DNA from: an uncultured Schumannella sp.
Lineage (GTDB): Bacteria; Actinomycetota; Actinomycetes; Actinomycetales; Microbacteriaceae
Assembly (NCBI RefSeq): GCF_905479755.1
Contig: NZ_CAJQNT010000003.1
Coordinates: 124,001 to 188,000, forward strand
Length of the DNA: 64,000 nt
Direction of reading: 5' to 3'
A program made the position numbers and the translations under genes. Of the stretch, positions 36,314 through 45,596 are shown piece after piece. Each line of letters opens with the position of its first letter. Within the stretch, counting starts at the first letter, position 1. The notes below the pieces were generated by a model. That model was given only the letters and a program-made list of their open reading frames with translations, was not told where the DNA came from and searched no databases.

Positions 36314-37837
36314 CTACAAGCCCTGTGCCAATCGGTAGTAGGCGGCGTTCGAGCGCAGCTCGCGCTCGAAACCGTCGAGGGTGGTGTCGTCGGTGATCGC
36401 CAGGAGCTCGATCTTCGACATGCGCGCGAAGTCCTGAAAGACCTCGAGGCCGACCTGGGTCGACATCACCGTGTGGTGCGCGGCGCCCGCCATCAGCCAC
36501 GCGGTCGCGGAGGTCCGGAAGTCGGGCGCGGGCTTCCACACGGCGCGGCCGACCGGCAGCTTCGGCATCGGTGCGGGCAGCGCCACATTCTCGACCAGGT
36601 TCGCGACGAGGCGGAAGCGGTCGCGCTGATCGCTCAGCGCCACCACGATCGCGGGGCCGGCATCCGCGGTGAACACGAGCCGCACCGGGTCGTCTTTGCC
36701 GCCGATGCCGAGCGGGTGCACTTCGAGGCTCGCCTTCTCGCTCGACAGCGACGGGCTCACCTCGAGCATGTGCGCGCCCAGGATGAGCTCGTTGCCGGGC
36801 TCCAGGTGGTAGGTGTAGTCCTCCATCAGGCTCGCGCCGCCGGGGAGGCCCGCGCCCATGACCGCGGCCGTGCGCACGAGCACCGCGGTCTTCCAGTCGC
36901 CCTCGGCGCCGAAGCCGTAGCCGTCAGCCATGAGGCGCTGGACGGCGAGGCCGGGCAGCTGCGGGAGCGTCCCGAGATCCTCGAAGGAGGTGGTGAATGC
37001 GGAGAATCCGCCGGCTTCGAGGAAGGAGCGCAGGCCCAGTTCGATGCGCGCGCCGTCGCGGAGCGCGGCGTGGCGCGCCGCGCCCGGGTGCAGTTCGGGG
37101 GCCACGTGGTAGCTGTCGAGGTACTCGGCCACCAGCGCGTCGATGTCGGTGTCGCTCGCCGCATCCACCGCCGCCGCCAGCTCGTTGACGCCCCAGGTGT
37201 TGACCTGCACGCCGAGGCGCAACTCGGCCTCCGTCTTGTCGCCCTCGGTGACGGCGACGAAGCGCATGTTGTCGCCGAAGCGCGCGAGCTTCATCGTCTG
37301 CGTGGCCCAGCGCCCCGCCGCGGCGCGGGCCCACGAGCCGACCCGCGCCGTGACGGCGGGGTCGGAGACGTGCCCGACGACGGTGGTGCGCGGGATGCCC
37401 AGACGCGTCTCGATGTACCCGAACTCGCGGTCGCCGTGCGCGGCCTGGTTGAGGTTCATGAAGTCGAAGTCGATCTCGCCCCAGGGCAATTCGACGTTCG
37501 CCTGCGTGTGCAGGTGCAGCAGCGGCTTCTGCAACGCATCCAGGCCCGCGATCCACATCTTGGCGGGGCTGAAGGTGTGCATCCAGGCGATCAGGCCGAT
37601 GACCTTCTCGTTCGCGTTCGCCTCGAGAATCAGCTTCTTGATGCCTTCACTGTCGGTCAGCACCGGCTTCCAGACCACGGTGACCGGCACATCCGCCGAC
37701 TCGGCGAGTCCGCGCACGACCGCCTGCGACTGCTCGGCGACCTGGGCGAGCGTCTCGGGGCCGTAGAGGTGCTGGCTCCCGGTGAGGAACCACACCTCGA
37801 ACGAGCCGAGGTCGGGGATGATGCTGCGGGCGGTCAC
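36314..37837 (-). CDS. araA: L-arabinose isomerase
   Basis: 507 residues, normal length. Metal/catalytic residues are in [11 protein letters not shown] (Glu about 312), [19 protein letters not shown] and GAAHHTV. The N-terminus [18 protein letters not shown] is characteristic. It converts L-arabinose to L-ribulose. The GTG start overlaps the araD stop (GTGA). The 103-nt gap to the downstream binding-protein gene holds no clear promoter or terminator. Confidence 0.97.
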   Translation of the reverse strand: MTARSIIPDLGSFEVWFLTGSQHLYGPETLAQVAEQSQAVVRGLAESADVPVTVVWKPVLTDSEGIKKLILEANANEKVIGLIAWMHTFSPAKMWIAGLDALQKPLLHLHTQANVELPWGEIDFDFMNLNQAAHGDREFGYIETRLGIPRTTVVGHVSDPAVTARVGSWARAAAGRWATQTMKLARFGDNMRFVAVTEGDKTEAELRLGVQVNTWGVNELAAAVDAASDTDIDALVAEYLDSYHVAPELHPGAARHAALRDGARIELGLRSFLEAGGFSAFTTSFEDLGTLPQLPGLAVQRLMADGYGFGAEGDWKTAVLVRTAAVMGAGLPGGASLMEDYTYHLEPGNELILGAHMLEVSPSLSSEKASLEVHPLGIGGKDDPVRLVFTADAGPAIVVALSDQRDRFRLVANLVENVALPAPMPKLPVGRAVWKPAPDFRTSATAWLMAGAAHHTVMSTQVGLEVFQDFARMSKIELLAITDDTTLDGFERELRSNAAYYRLAQGL

Positions 37838-38544
37838 TGGAGTTCTCCCTGGGGCGCTTGGCCGTAGACGTTCTGGTAGCGATCGAAGAGGGCGTCGATG
37901 CGGTCCTGCGGCAGCGGCAGCGGATCCCCCAACTGGCGCGAAATGTGGATGGTGCGGGCCGCGTCCTCGCACATCACGGCCGCCTTGACGGCGTCGCGGG
38001 CATCCGCGCCGATCGTGAACGGTCCGTGGTTTTGCATCAGCACGGCGCGCGAGCGGTGGCCGCGCAGGGTCTCGACGATGCCGCGCCCGATCGAGTCGTC
38101 GCCGATGATCGCGAACGGGCCGACCGGGATCTCGCCGCCGAACTCGTCCGCCATGCCGGTGATCACGCACGGGATCGCCTCGCCGCGCGCCGCCCAGGCG
38201 GTCGCGTAGGTGGAGTGCGTGTGCACGACTCCGCCGACCTCCGGCATCTCGCGGTAGACGTAGGCGTGTGCGGCGGTGTCGCTCGACGGGCTGCGGTCGC
38301 TGCCCGGGGTGGAGCCGACGACGGTGCCGTCGAGGTGGCAGAGGATCATGTTCTCCGGTGCCAGGTCGTCGTAGGCGACGCCGCTCGGCTTGATCACGAA
38401 CAGGTCGGCGCCGGGCACGCGACCGCTCACGTTGCCGCCGGTCCAGACGACGAGCCCGTAGCGGGTCAGCTCACGGTGCAGGCCGGCGACCTCGTCGCGC
38501 ACGCGCGCGATCGCCACCTCGATCTCGGGAGAGAACGCGTTCAT
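37834..38544 (-). CDS. araD: L-ribulose-5-phosphate 4-epimerase
   Basis: 236 residues, class II aldolase fold. [12 protein letters not shown] and [11 protein letters not shown] bind the phosphate; zinc ligands are in [11 protein letters not shown] and the HGPFTIG stretch; the substrate loop [10 protein letters not shown] is conserved. It makes D-xylulose 5-phosphate, joining the xylose route. The start overlaps the araB stop (ATGA). Confidence 0.96.
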   Translation of the reverse strand: MNAFSPEIEVAIARVRDEVAGLHRELTRYGLVVWTGGNVSGRVPGADLFVIKPSGVAYDDLAPENMILCHLDGTVVGSTPGSDRSPSSDTAAHAYVYREMPEVGGVVHTHSTYATAWAARGEAIPCVITGMADEFGGEIPVGPFAIIGDDSIGRGIVETLRGHRSRAVLMQNHGPFTIGADARDAVKAAVMCEDAARTIHISRQLGDPLPLPQDRIDALFDRYQNVYGQAPQGELQ

Positions 38545-40226
38545 GCCAGCACCTCCCGCCGGCGCGCCTTGAGCCGCTTCATCACGTCGTTGCCGCCGCG
38601 GCCGAAGTAGTCGTGCAGCTCTCGGTATTCCGCGTAGAGGGCGTCGTAGGCATCCGCCGACTCCGGATTTGGGGTGTAGACGTTGCGCTCCAGCTTGCCC
38701 ATCGCCTCGCTCGCCGCGCGGATGTTCTCAAAGGCTCCGGCCGCGACCGCCGCGTGAATGGCGCTGCCGAGCGCCGGGCCCTGCTCGCTCGCGATGGTGG
38801 AGATCGGCATCCGCAGCACGTCGCTGTAGGTCTGCATGAGGTGCGGGTTCTTCAGCAGGCCGCCGGCGACGATGAACTCGGTGACGGGGACCCCGGATGC
38901 GGCGAAAGTCTCCACGATCCCGCGAGTGCCGAAGGCGGTCGCCTCCAGGAGCGCCCGGTAGACCTGTTCGGGGCGGGTCGCGAGCGTCAGGCCTAGGACG
39001 AGGCCGGACAGTTCGGTGTTGACGAGCACCGAGCGGTTGCCGTTGTGCCAGTCGAGGGCGAGCAGGCCGTGGGCGCCGACCGGTTCGGTGAAGGCGAGAT
39101 CGGTGAGGTACTGGTGGACGCTCTGGCCCGCCGCGGCGGCGGCCTCGTGCGCGGCGGCCGGCACCTGGTTCGCCACATACCAGGCGAAGATGTCGCCGAC
39201 GCCGGACTGCCCGGCCTCGTAGCCCCAGAGCCCGTCGACAATGCCGCCGTCGACCGCGCCGCACATGCCGGGAACCTCGACGAGGCGCTCGCCGTTCATG
39301 ACGTGGCAGGTGCTGGTGCCCATGATCGCGACCATCTGGCCGGGTTCGACGGCGCGGGCCGCGGGGGCGGTGACGTGCGCGTCGACGTTGCCGACCGCGA
39401 CGGCGATGCCTTCGGGCAGCCCCGTCCAGGCGGCCGCCTCGGCGGTCAGTCCCCCGGCGCGGGCGCCGAGGGCGCCGATCTCGTGCTCGAGCTTGTCGGT
39501 GGCGAAGTCGACGAACGCGGGGTTGAGGGCGGCGAGGAAGTCGCGACTCGGGGAGGCGCCGTCCTGGAAGATGCCCTTGTAGCCGGCGGTGCAGGCGTTG
39601 CGAAGGTAGCGGCCCGACAGCTGCCAGACGATCCAGTCGGCGGCCTCGACCCAGTGATCCATCGTCTCGAAGATCTCGGCGTCCTCTTCGAGCAGCTGGA
39701 GCGCCTTGGCGAACTCCCACTCGCTCGAGATGAACCCGCCGTAGCGCGGCAACCAGCTCTCGCCGCGCTCGGCGGCCAGGGCGTTGATGCGGTCGGCCTG
39801 CGGCTGGGCGGCGTGGTGCTTCCAGAGCTTCACGTAGGCGTGCGGTCGGTCGGCGAAGCCGGGCAGCTCGCAGATCGGGGTGCCGTCGGCCGTGACCGGC
39901 ATCGGCGAGGATGCGGTGAAGTCGGTCGCGATGCCGATCACCTGGGCGGGGTCGATGCCCGCATCCGCGAGGGCGGCCGGCACGGCGATGCGCAGCACCT
40001 CGCGGTAGTCGTTCGGCACCTGCAGCGCCCACTCGGGCGGGAGTGCCGCGCCGGTGGCGGCGAGGGTGGTGTCCATGACGGCGTGGCGGTATTCGTGGAC
40101 GCCGGCGCCGAGCTCGGCGCCGTCCGCGACGCGGACGACCACGGCGCGGCCGGAGAGGGTGCCGAAGTCGACGCCGATCGTGTACTGATCGGCGGACTCT
40201 GCGCCCGGGGCGGTCGTTGCTTCCAC
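38541..40226 (-). CDS. araB: L-ribulokinase
   Basis: 561 residues. FGGY kinase with GVDFGTLSGRAVVV, PDYR-type NDYREVL, VDAHVTAPAA, ATP-binding MVAIMGTSTCHVM and FIVAGGLLKNPHLMQ. It phosphorylates L-ribulose to L-ribulose 5-phosphate. GTG 40226 has GGAG nine bases upstream; an upstream ATG would include the operator region and was rejected. First gene of araB-araD-araA-ABC importer. Confidence 0.96.
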   Translation of the reverse strand: MEATTAPGAESADQYTIGVDFGTLSGRAVVVRVADGAELGAGVHEYRHAVMDTTLAATGAALPPEWALQVPNDYREVLRIAVPAALADAGIDPAQVIGIATDFTASSPMPVTADGTPICELPGFADRPHAYVKLWKHHAAQPQADRINALAAERGESWLPRYGGFISSEWEFAKALQLLEEDAEIFETMDHWVEAADWIVWQLSGRYLRNACTAGYKGIFQDGASPSRDFLAALNPAFVDFATDKLEHEIGALGARAGGLTAEAAAWTGLPEGIAVAVGNVDAHVTAPAARAVEPGQMVAIMGTSTCHVMNGERLVEVPGMCGAVDGGIVDGLWGYEAGQSGVGDIFAWYVANQVPAAAHEAAAAAGQSVHQYLTDLAFTEPVGAHGLLALDWHNGNRSVLVNTELSGLVLGLTLATRPEQVYRALLEATAFGTRGIVETFAASGVPVTEFIVAGGLLKNPHLMQTYSDVLRMPISTIASEQGPALGSAIHAAVAAGAFENIRAASEAMGKLERNVYTPNPESADAYDALYAEYRELHDYFGRGGNDVMKRLKARRREVLA

Positions 40227-40261
40227 GTACTGACTCCGTTGTCTGGATCTAGGACCCGTGA

Positions 40262-40275
40262 TGTGACCGTTCACA
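40262..40275. promoter_or_regulatory. Candidate LacI-type operator upstream of araB
   Basis: TGTGACCGTTCACA: five-base arms TGTGA/TCACA around CCGT, the typical pattern of LacI-family operators. It lies just downstream of the predicted araB promoter, in the leader. Confidence 0.7.
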
Positions 40276-40286
40276 CCAACGAGAGG

Positions 40287-40317
40287 ACTCTACTCGCGAA
40301 ACGGTCACATTTGTCAA
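40287..40317 (-). promoter_or_regulatory. Predicted araB promoter
   Basis: On the reverse strand TTGACA (40317-40312) and TAGAGT (40292-40287) with a 19-nt spacer. The -35 lies inside ACATTTGACAAATGT, and a further palindrome ACCGTTCGGTAACGGT (40331-40346) is just upstream: two possible extra regulator sites. Confidence 0.55.
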
Positions 40318-40371
40318 ATGTCTTTCGGTCACCGTTCGGTAACGGTCGCGAGATTGGGGCCGCGCGCGGGC

Positions 40372-41379
40372 CTACACCGGGCCGGTCGACTCGCGCAGAA
40401 TCAGCTCCGGCAACACCATCTGATGGTCGGTCGACGTCTCACCACGCAGCTCGGCGAGCAGAATCGACACCGCGCGTCGTCCGATCTCAACAAAGTTCTG
40501 CCGAACGGTGGTGAGCGGAGGAGCGAAGTGCGCCGCCTCCGGGATGTCATCGAAGCCGACGACGCTCAGGTCATCCGGCACCTGGAGGCCCAGCTCGCGC
40601 GCCGCGTGCAGCAGGCCGAGCGCCATCTGGTCGTTCGCGACGAAGACCGCCGTGAAGTCGCGCACGCGCAAGAGCTCGAGGCCCGCGTAGTAGCCGAACG
40701 AGGCCGTCCAATCGCCCAGAATCGGGGCGCGGGTGCGGGCGTCGGCATCCGCGAGCGCCTCCAGGTAGCCCTGCATCCGGGCCTCGGCCTCGATCCAATC
40801 TTGAGGCCCCGCCAGGTGCAGGATGTCGCGGTGGCCGAGATCGAGGAGGTGTCGCGTCGCGAGTCGCGCGCCCGCGACCTGGTCGACCGAGAGGCTGCGG
40901 CGCGGGTCTCTGCCGGTCGATTCGAGGGTCACGATCGGGACGCTCACCGAGAGATCCTGCAGCGCCTCGAACACACGAACCTGGGGGGCGATGACGACGA
41001 GCGCCTCCACCGCCTGGCTCATCAGGTAGTCGACCCCAGCCTTGATCGAGGCGTACTCGCTCGAGGCCGTGTTGGTGATGCTCAGGCGATAGCCCGCCTC
41101 GCGCGCGGCCGCCTCGATCGCGGCGATGCTGGTGGCGGGCCCGTACTGGGAGGACTGCGACGAGAGCACGCCGATGGTGCGGGAGCGGCTCGTGACGAGC
41201 GCGCGCGCGGCCTGGTTCGGCCGATAGCCGAGTTCGTCGATGGCCTGGAGCACGCGCTCACGCGTGGCGGGCCGAATCGCCTCGCTGTCGTTGAGCACGC
41301 GAGAAACGGTCTGGTAGGACACCCCGGCCACGCGAGCGACATCGCGAATATTGGGCGCGCGAACCTTCTCCGGTTCCAT
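40372..41379 (-). CDS. LacI-family repressor of the arabinose operon
   Basis: 335 residues. Helix-turn-helix IRDVARVAGVSYQTVSRVLN at the N-terminus with hinge NQAARALVTSRSRTIGV, then a type I periplasmic-binding-like effector domain (VFVANDQMALGLLHAARELG, SVVGFDDIPEAAHFAPPLTT). It lies just upstream of araB on the same strand and carries a related operator in its own promoter, so auto- and ara-regulation are inferred; effector probably arabinose or a derivative. ATG at 41379 preferred over the GTG three bases upstream. Confidence 0.92.
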   Translation of the reverse strand: MEPEKVRAPNIRDVARVAGVSYQTVSRVLNDSEAIRPATRERVLQAIDELGYRPNQAARALVTSRSRTIGVLSSQSSQYGPATSIAAIEAAAREAGYRLSITNTASSEYASIKAGVDYLMSQAVEALVVIAPQVRVFEALQDLSVSVPIVTLESTGRDPRRSLSVDQVAGARLATRHLLDLGHRDILHLAGPQDWIEAEARMQGYLEALADADARTRAPILGDWTASFGYYAGLELLRVRDFTAVFVANDQMALGLLHAARELGLQVPDDLSVVGFDDIPEAAHFAPPLTTVRQNFVEIGRRAVSILLAELRGETSTDHQMVLPELILRESTGPV

Positions 41380-41397
41380 CACACCGTCCTCTGTCTC

Positions 41398-41419
41398 GCC
41401 GTGTGTACGTTCACACGGC
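41398..41419. promoter_or_regulatory. Candidate autoregulatory operator of the LacI gene
   Basis: GCCGTGTG (41398-41405) and CACACGGC (41412-41419) are perfect inverted arms around TACGTT. The core resembles the araB site (TGTGAACGTACACA on the reverse strand). It starts 18 nt upstream of the ATG. Confidence 0.7.
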
Positions 41420-41506
41420 TACTCCGCCCATTATGCCGAGCGCGCCGCCCCCGGGCGAGCCCCACCCAGGCGAGTCCCCGCCGCGCGCCCCGCGCCCCGC
41501 GCCCAA

Positions 41507-41574
41507 CCGCGTGACTCGCGCCGCATCCGCGTGCCGCACGCCGCACTCGCTCGCGTCAGGGATGCATCCCTGCC
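41507..41574 (+). repeat. Palindromic 66-nt repeat, copy E
   Basis: CCGCGTGACTCGCGCCG at the left; GCGTCAGGGATGCATCCCT at the right, ending one base before the metB-like stop codon. Same orientation as A, C and D. Confidence 0.85.
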
Positions 41575-41575
41575 G

Positions 41576-42748
41576 TCACAAACGGGTGAGGGCGGAGTGG
41601 AGGTCGGCGAGGAGGTCGTCGACGGACTCGATGCCGACGGAGAGACGCACGACGTTCTCGGGCACCTCGAGCTGGGTGCCCTTGACGGAGGCGTGGGTCA
41701 TCTCGCTCGGGTAGCAGACGAGCGACTCGACACCGCCGAGCGACTCCGCCAGCTGGAACAGCTCCATCGACTCGGCGAAGCGCCGCGCAGTCTCGCCCCC
41801 GCCGCGCACCGCGACCGAGATCATGCCGCCGAAGCTCTTCATCTGGCGCGCGGCCAGCTCGTGCCCGGGGTGATCCGGCAGACCCGGGTAGTACACCCGC
41901 TCGAGCTTCTCGTGCCCGACGAGCGCCTCGGCGATGCGCTGCGCGTTCGAGGAGTGCCGGTCCATCCGCACACCGAGGGTCTTGATGCCGCGCATGGTGA
42001 GCCAGGCATCCATCGGACCGGAGACGGCGCCGACCCCGAACTGCAGGAAGCCGACCTGATCGGCGAGGGATTCCCCGCGCACGAGCGTCTCGTCCTTCAG
42101 GATGACCGCTCCGCCGAGCACATCGCTGTGACCGCCGAGGTACTTGGTCGTCGAGTGCACGACCACGTCGGCGCCGAGCGACAGCGGCTGCTGCAGGTAG
42201 GGCGACGCGAAGGTGTTGTCGACCACGACGATCGCGCCGACGCGGTGCGCGAGCTCCGCGACCGCGGCGATGTCGGTGATCTTCATGAGCGGGTTGCTCG
42301 GCGTCTCCAGCCAGACGACCTTGGTGGCGTCGGGGCGCAGGGCGCTCGCCACCGCATCCAGATCGCCCATCTCCACGGTGGAGAGCGAGACGCCCACGGG
42401 CACGTGCACGCGGCTCACCAGTCGGTGGGTGCCACCGTAGACGTCGTTGCCCATCAGGATGTGGTCACCCGGCTTCAGCGCGGCCCGCAACAGCGTGTCC
42501 TCAGCCGCGAGACCGGAGGCGAAGCTGAAGGCGCGGTCGCCGCCCTCGATCGAGGCGAGCAGGGTCTCGAGCGCCGTGCGGGTCGGGTTGCCGCCGCGCG
42601 TGTACTCGTAGCCGCCGCGGAAGCCGCCGACGCCGTCCTGCACGAACGTGGTCGTGAAGTAGACCGGCGGGATGACCGCGCCGGTCGTCGGGTCGAAGTC
42701 CTGCCCGGCGTGGATGGCGCGCGTGGTGAAGTCGTTCTCGGAGTTCAT
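41576..42748 (-). CDS. metB: Cystathionine gamma-synthase/lyase (PLP enzyme)
   Basis: 390 residues, Cys/Met metabolism PLP family. Features: TRAIHAGQDFDPTTGAVIPP, YEYTRGGNPTR, FASGLAAEDTLL, VVVDNTFASPYLQQPL, PLP lysine in STTKYLGGHSD, and C-terminal LAESLGGVESLVCYPSEMTHAS. The neighbouring CBS gene points to transsulfuration; gamma-synthase and gamma-lyase cannot be separated by sequence alone. It starts 16 nt after the cbs stop. Confidence 0.9.
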   Translation of the reverse strand: MNSENDFTTRAIHAGQDFDPTTGAVIPPVYFTTTFVQDGVGGFRGGYEYTRGGNPTRTALETLLASIEGGDRAFSFASGLAAEDTLLRAALKPGDHILMGNDVYGGTHRLVSRVHVPVGVSLSTVEMGDLDAVASALRPDATKVVWLETPSNPLMKITDIAAVAELAHRVGAIVVVDNTFASPYLQQPLSLGADVVVHSTTKYLGGHSDVLGGAVILKDETLVRGESLADQVGFLQFGVGAVSGPMDAWLTMRGIKTLGVRMDRHSSNAQRIAEALVGHEKLERVYYPGLPDHPGHELAARQMKSFGGMISVAVRGGGETARRFAESMELFQLAESLGGVESLVCYPSEMTHASVKGTQLEVPENVVRLSVGIESVDDLLADLHSALTRL

Positions 42749-42764
42749 GGGGTTCTTCTCTTCG

Positions 42765-44120
42765 TCAGGATGCGAGGGCGCGCGCGAGCGCACCGCGAGT
42801 CAGGAGCGCGACCGGTTTGCCCTGGTCGAGCACGAGCCCGGCACCGGTCTCGGCGAGGGCGTCGCGGGCCGCCTCGAGCGACTGCGCGAGGCCGACGAGC
42901 GGAAGCACATCGCCGATGAGGGCGTCGATCGGGTGGGCGGGGGTCACCTCGCCGGCGAGGAGGGCATCCACGAGGGCGCGTTCGGTGACCGTTCCGGCGA
43001 CCTCCCCGAGCACGACCGGGGTCTCGGCCTTGAGCACGGGCAGGGCGGGCGTGTCGGCGGCGCGCAGCGCGGCGACCGCCTCGGCGACCGTGTGGTCCGG
43101 CCGCAGGTGCGGAAGAGCCGCGGCATCGACCGCCCCGAGCACGTCGGCGACGGTGCGCCCCTCCCCTGCAACACCGAAGCCGTGCCGATCCATCCAGGTG
43201 TCGTTGAAGACCTTGCCGAGGTAGCCGCGGCCGCCATCGGGAAGCAGGATGACCATGACATCGTCAGGTCCGAGGTCGCGGGCCGCCTTGAGTCCGCTCG
43301 CAATCGCGAGGCCACTGGATCCGCCGACCAGCAGCCCCTCCTCGCGCGCCAGCCGGCGGGTGAGGTCGAAGCTCTCGGCGTCGCTGGAGGCGATGATCTC
43401 GTCCACCAGGCTCGGGTCGTAGGCGGTCGGCCAGAAGTCCTCACCGACGCCCTCGACCAGATACGGCTGCCCGGTGCCGCCGGAGTAGACCGAGCCCTCC
43501 GGGTCGGCGCCGATGATGCGCACGCCGGGGTTCTGCTCCTTGAGGTACTTGGCGACCCCGGAGATTGTGCCGCCCGTGCCGACGCCCGCGACGAAGTGCG
43601 TGATCTTCCCCTCGGTGTCGCGCCAGATCTCGGGACCGGTCGTCTCGTAGTGGCTGAGCGGACCGTTCCGGTTCGAGTACTGGTCGGGCTTGAAGGCGCC
43701 CGGCAGCTCGCGCGCCAGCCGATCGCTCACGTTGTAGTACGAGCGCGGATCTTCGGGGGCGACGTTCGTCGGGCACACCACCACCTCGGCGCCGTAGGCC
43801 TTCAGCACGTTGCGCTTGTCTTCGCTGACCTTGTCGGGGCAGACGAACACGCAGTGGTAGCCGCGCTGCTGCGCGACCAGGACGAGGCCGATCCCGGTGT
43901 TGCCGCTGGTCGGCTCGACGATGGTCCCCCCGGGAGCGAGCTTGCCCTCGCGCTCGGCGGCGTCGATGATCCGCGTGGCGATGCGGTCTTTGGAGGACCC
44001 ACCCGGGTTCAGGTACTCGATCTTGGCGAGCACGGTCGCCTCGATCCCCTCGGTGACCGAGTTGAGCCGCACGAGTGGCGTGTTCCCGACGAGGTCCAGG
44101 ACGGTTCCGGCGAAATGCAT
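42765..44120 (-). CDS. cbs: Cystathionine beta-synthase with C-terminal CBS domains
   Basis: 451 residues. PLP-binding NPGGSSKDRIA, SGNTGIGLVLVA and GTGGTISGVAKYL belong to the catalytic core (1-310). Residues about 330-450 form a Bateman-type pair of CBS domains (VADVLGAV...HTVAEAVAALRA; PIDALIGDVLPLV). It condenses serine and homocysteine to cystathionine. The extra CBS pair distinguishes it from cysteine synthases. Operon with metB. Confidence 0.93.
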   Translation of the reverse strand: MHFAGTVLDLVGNTPLVRLNSVTEGIEATVLAKIEYLNPGGSSKDRIATRIIDAAEREGKLAPGGTIVEPTSGNTGIGLVLVAQQRGYHCVFVCPDKVSEDKRNVLKAYGAEVVVCPTNVAPEDPRSYYNVSDRLARELPGAFKPDQYSNRNGPLSHYETTGPEIWRDTEGKITHFVAGVGTGGTISGVAKYLKEQNPGVRIIGADPEGSVYSGGTGQPYLVEGVGEDFWPTAYDPSLVDEIIASSDAESFDLTRRLAREEGLLVGGSSGLAIASGLKAARDLGPDDVMVILLPDGGRGYLGKVFNDTWMDRHGFGVAGEGRTVADVLGAVDAAALPHLRPDHTVAEAVAALRAADTPALPVLKAETPVVLGEVAGTVTERALVDALLAGEVTPAHPIDALIGDVLPLVGLAQSLEAARDALAETGAGLVLDQGKPVALLTRGALARALAS

Positions 44121-44159
44121 GCCCCGAGCCTACTTCCGACTCGGCCTGTGTTACCGGGC

Positions 44160-45596
44160 CTAGTAGGCGATCAGACGCGAGCCGCTCGGCGGCTCCAGAC
44201 CGGCGGCAGCGAACGCCTCGAAGGTGCGATCACGTCGGTTGTCGATCTCGCGACCGTACTCGCGCGCGAGACTGCGCCGGGTGCGCACCAGCTCGTCGAG
44301 CGTCTCCACCGGAATCAGCAACACGGTCAGCGGCGTCAGCGCGACCACGCTCGAGGCGATCCCCTGGCGCGTGAGCGAGGTCAGACCGAGCGCGTCGTCT
44401 CGCCCGAAGTCGGCGACATGCAGCACCTCGCCCGCCGGCCCCTCCGCCGACATGCGGGCCTCGCCCGACACGATGTAGCGCACCCCGTCGGGCACGGTCG
44501 CGGGTCGCTGCACGCACTCGCCCTCGCCGTAGCGCTCCAGGCGCACGCTCTCCAGCAGCCGCTCGATGTCGGGGGGCTCGACCGAGAGCCGCGGGGCGAG
44601 CCGGGTGAGCGCGGCGCGCGTGCGCTCCCGACTGGTGAACGGATCCGTGAGGTCGCGATCCAGGTGCAGTCCGGCACGCCGGGCGGCGTACCAGAGCCGG
44701 CGGCGGAACAGACCGACGGCACCCCATTCGGAACCGGGGCTCGCCAGCGGGATCCCGACCTCGTAGAAGCCTTTGCGCAGCGGGATCGCGCTGGGGCCCG
44801 ACTCGGGATGCCGCTGGGGCAGGTCGGTCGCGACCGCCAGCACGAGCGCGAGCACGTCGTCGGGCGGGTCGTCGGTCGCGAACCGCACCTGGACCGAGGC
44901 CTCGTAGGGGTTGCGCGCCCGACTGAGGTTGACGAACGCGTCGCCCGCGAGGGCGGAATTCGGCACGACGCGCAGCCCGTTGTTGGTGTCGAAGTGCGTC
45001 GCGCGCCAGTTGACCTCGACGACGCGGCCCTTGCCGAATCCGGTCATCAGCCAGTCGTCGACCTGGAAGGGGCGCTCGAACAGCAGGAACAGGCCCGCGA
45101 CGACCGGTCCGACGGCGCCCTGCAGCGCCAGGCCGATCACGATCGAGCCGACCCCGAGCGCGGTGAAGAGGCCGCCGACGTCGGCGCCCCACACCCAGGA
45201 GAAGATGATCGCGACGGCGACGACGATGAGCAGCGCCCGCCCCAGGTCGATGAAGATCTTGGGCAGTCGCTGGCGCCAGCTCCCCTCGCGCGCTTTCGTG
45301 AACACGACGAGGTTGACGCCGTTGATCAGCACGAGCACCACGAGGAAGCCGAACGCGGTCGCCGTGACCTTGAACCAGTCGACATCGCCGGCGAGGTAGC
45401 GCGTCTGCGCGAGCAGGACGAGGAGTGCGCCGAGCGGCACCACCCAGTCGCGCACCAGGCGCACGATTCGCGCCGCACCGCGCCCGCTCCGCGCCAGCGC
45501 CGCATGAATCTCGGTGAGCACGAGCAGCGTGATCGGCAGTCCGACGATCACGAGCGCCGCGGGCCAGAACCACGGTTCGGCGAACAGCTCAGCCAT
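44160..45596 (-). CDS. MscS-family ion channel with cyclic-nucleotide-binding-like tail
   Basis: 478 residues. About four or five membrane helices (near 11-27, 49-67, 76-100, 117-134), with the MscS pore helix near 140-177 (VGSIVIGLALQGAVGPVVAG) and the post-pore signature GRVVEVNWRATHFDT. The C-terminal 125 residues resemble a CNB domain (IVSGEARMSAEGP...VVALTPLTVLLI). This architecture is the bCNG subgroup of MscS channels. The phosphate-binding cassette is degenerate: FGRDDALGL at 397-405, and no Arg where the RxA/T pair is expected (IASSVV, 413-418). The start lies inside the cyclase gene (8-nt overlap), so the two are translationally coupled. Confidence 0.88.
   Translation of the reverse strand: MAELFAEPWFWPAALVIVGLPITLLVLTEIHAALARSGRGAARIVRLVRDWVVPLGALLVLLAQTRYLAGDVDWFKVTATAFGFLVVLVLINGVNLVVFTKAREGSWRQRLPKIFIDLGRALLIVVAVAIIFSWVWGADVGGLFTALGVGSIVIGLALQGAVGPVVAGLFLLFERPFQVDDWLMTGFGKGRVVEVNWRATHFDTNNGLRVVPNSALAGDAFVNLSRARNPYEASVQVRFATDDPPDDVLALVLAVATDLPQRHPESGPSAIPLRKGFYEVGIPLASPGSEWGAVGLFRRRLWYAARRAGLHLDRDLTDPFTSRERTRAALTRLAPRLSVEPPDIERLLESVRLERYGEGECVQRPATVPDGVRYIVSGEARMSAEGPAGEVLHVADFGRDDALGLTSLTRQGIASSVVALTPLTVLLIPVETLDELVRTRRSLAREYGREIDNRRDRTFEAFAAAGLEPPSGSRLIAY

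Noticed and set aside
27861-41574. CRISPR-like spaced repeats
   Set aside because: The five copies are kilobases apart in two orientations, without regular spacers or cas genes.
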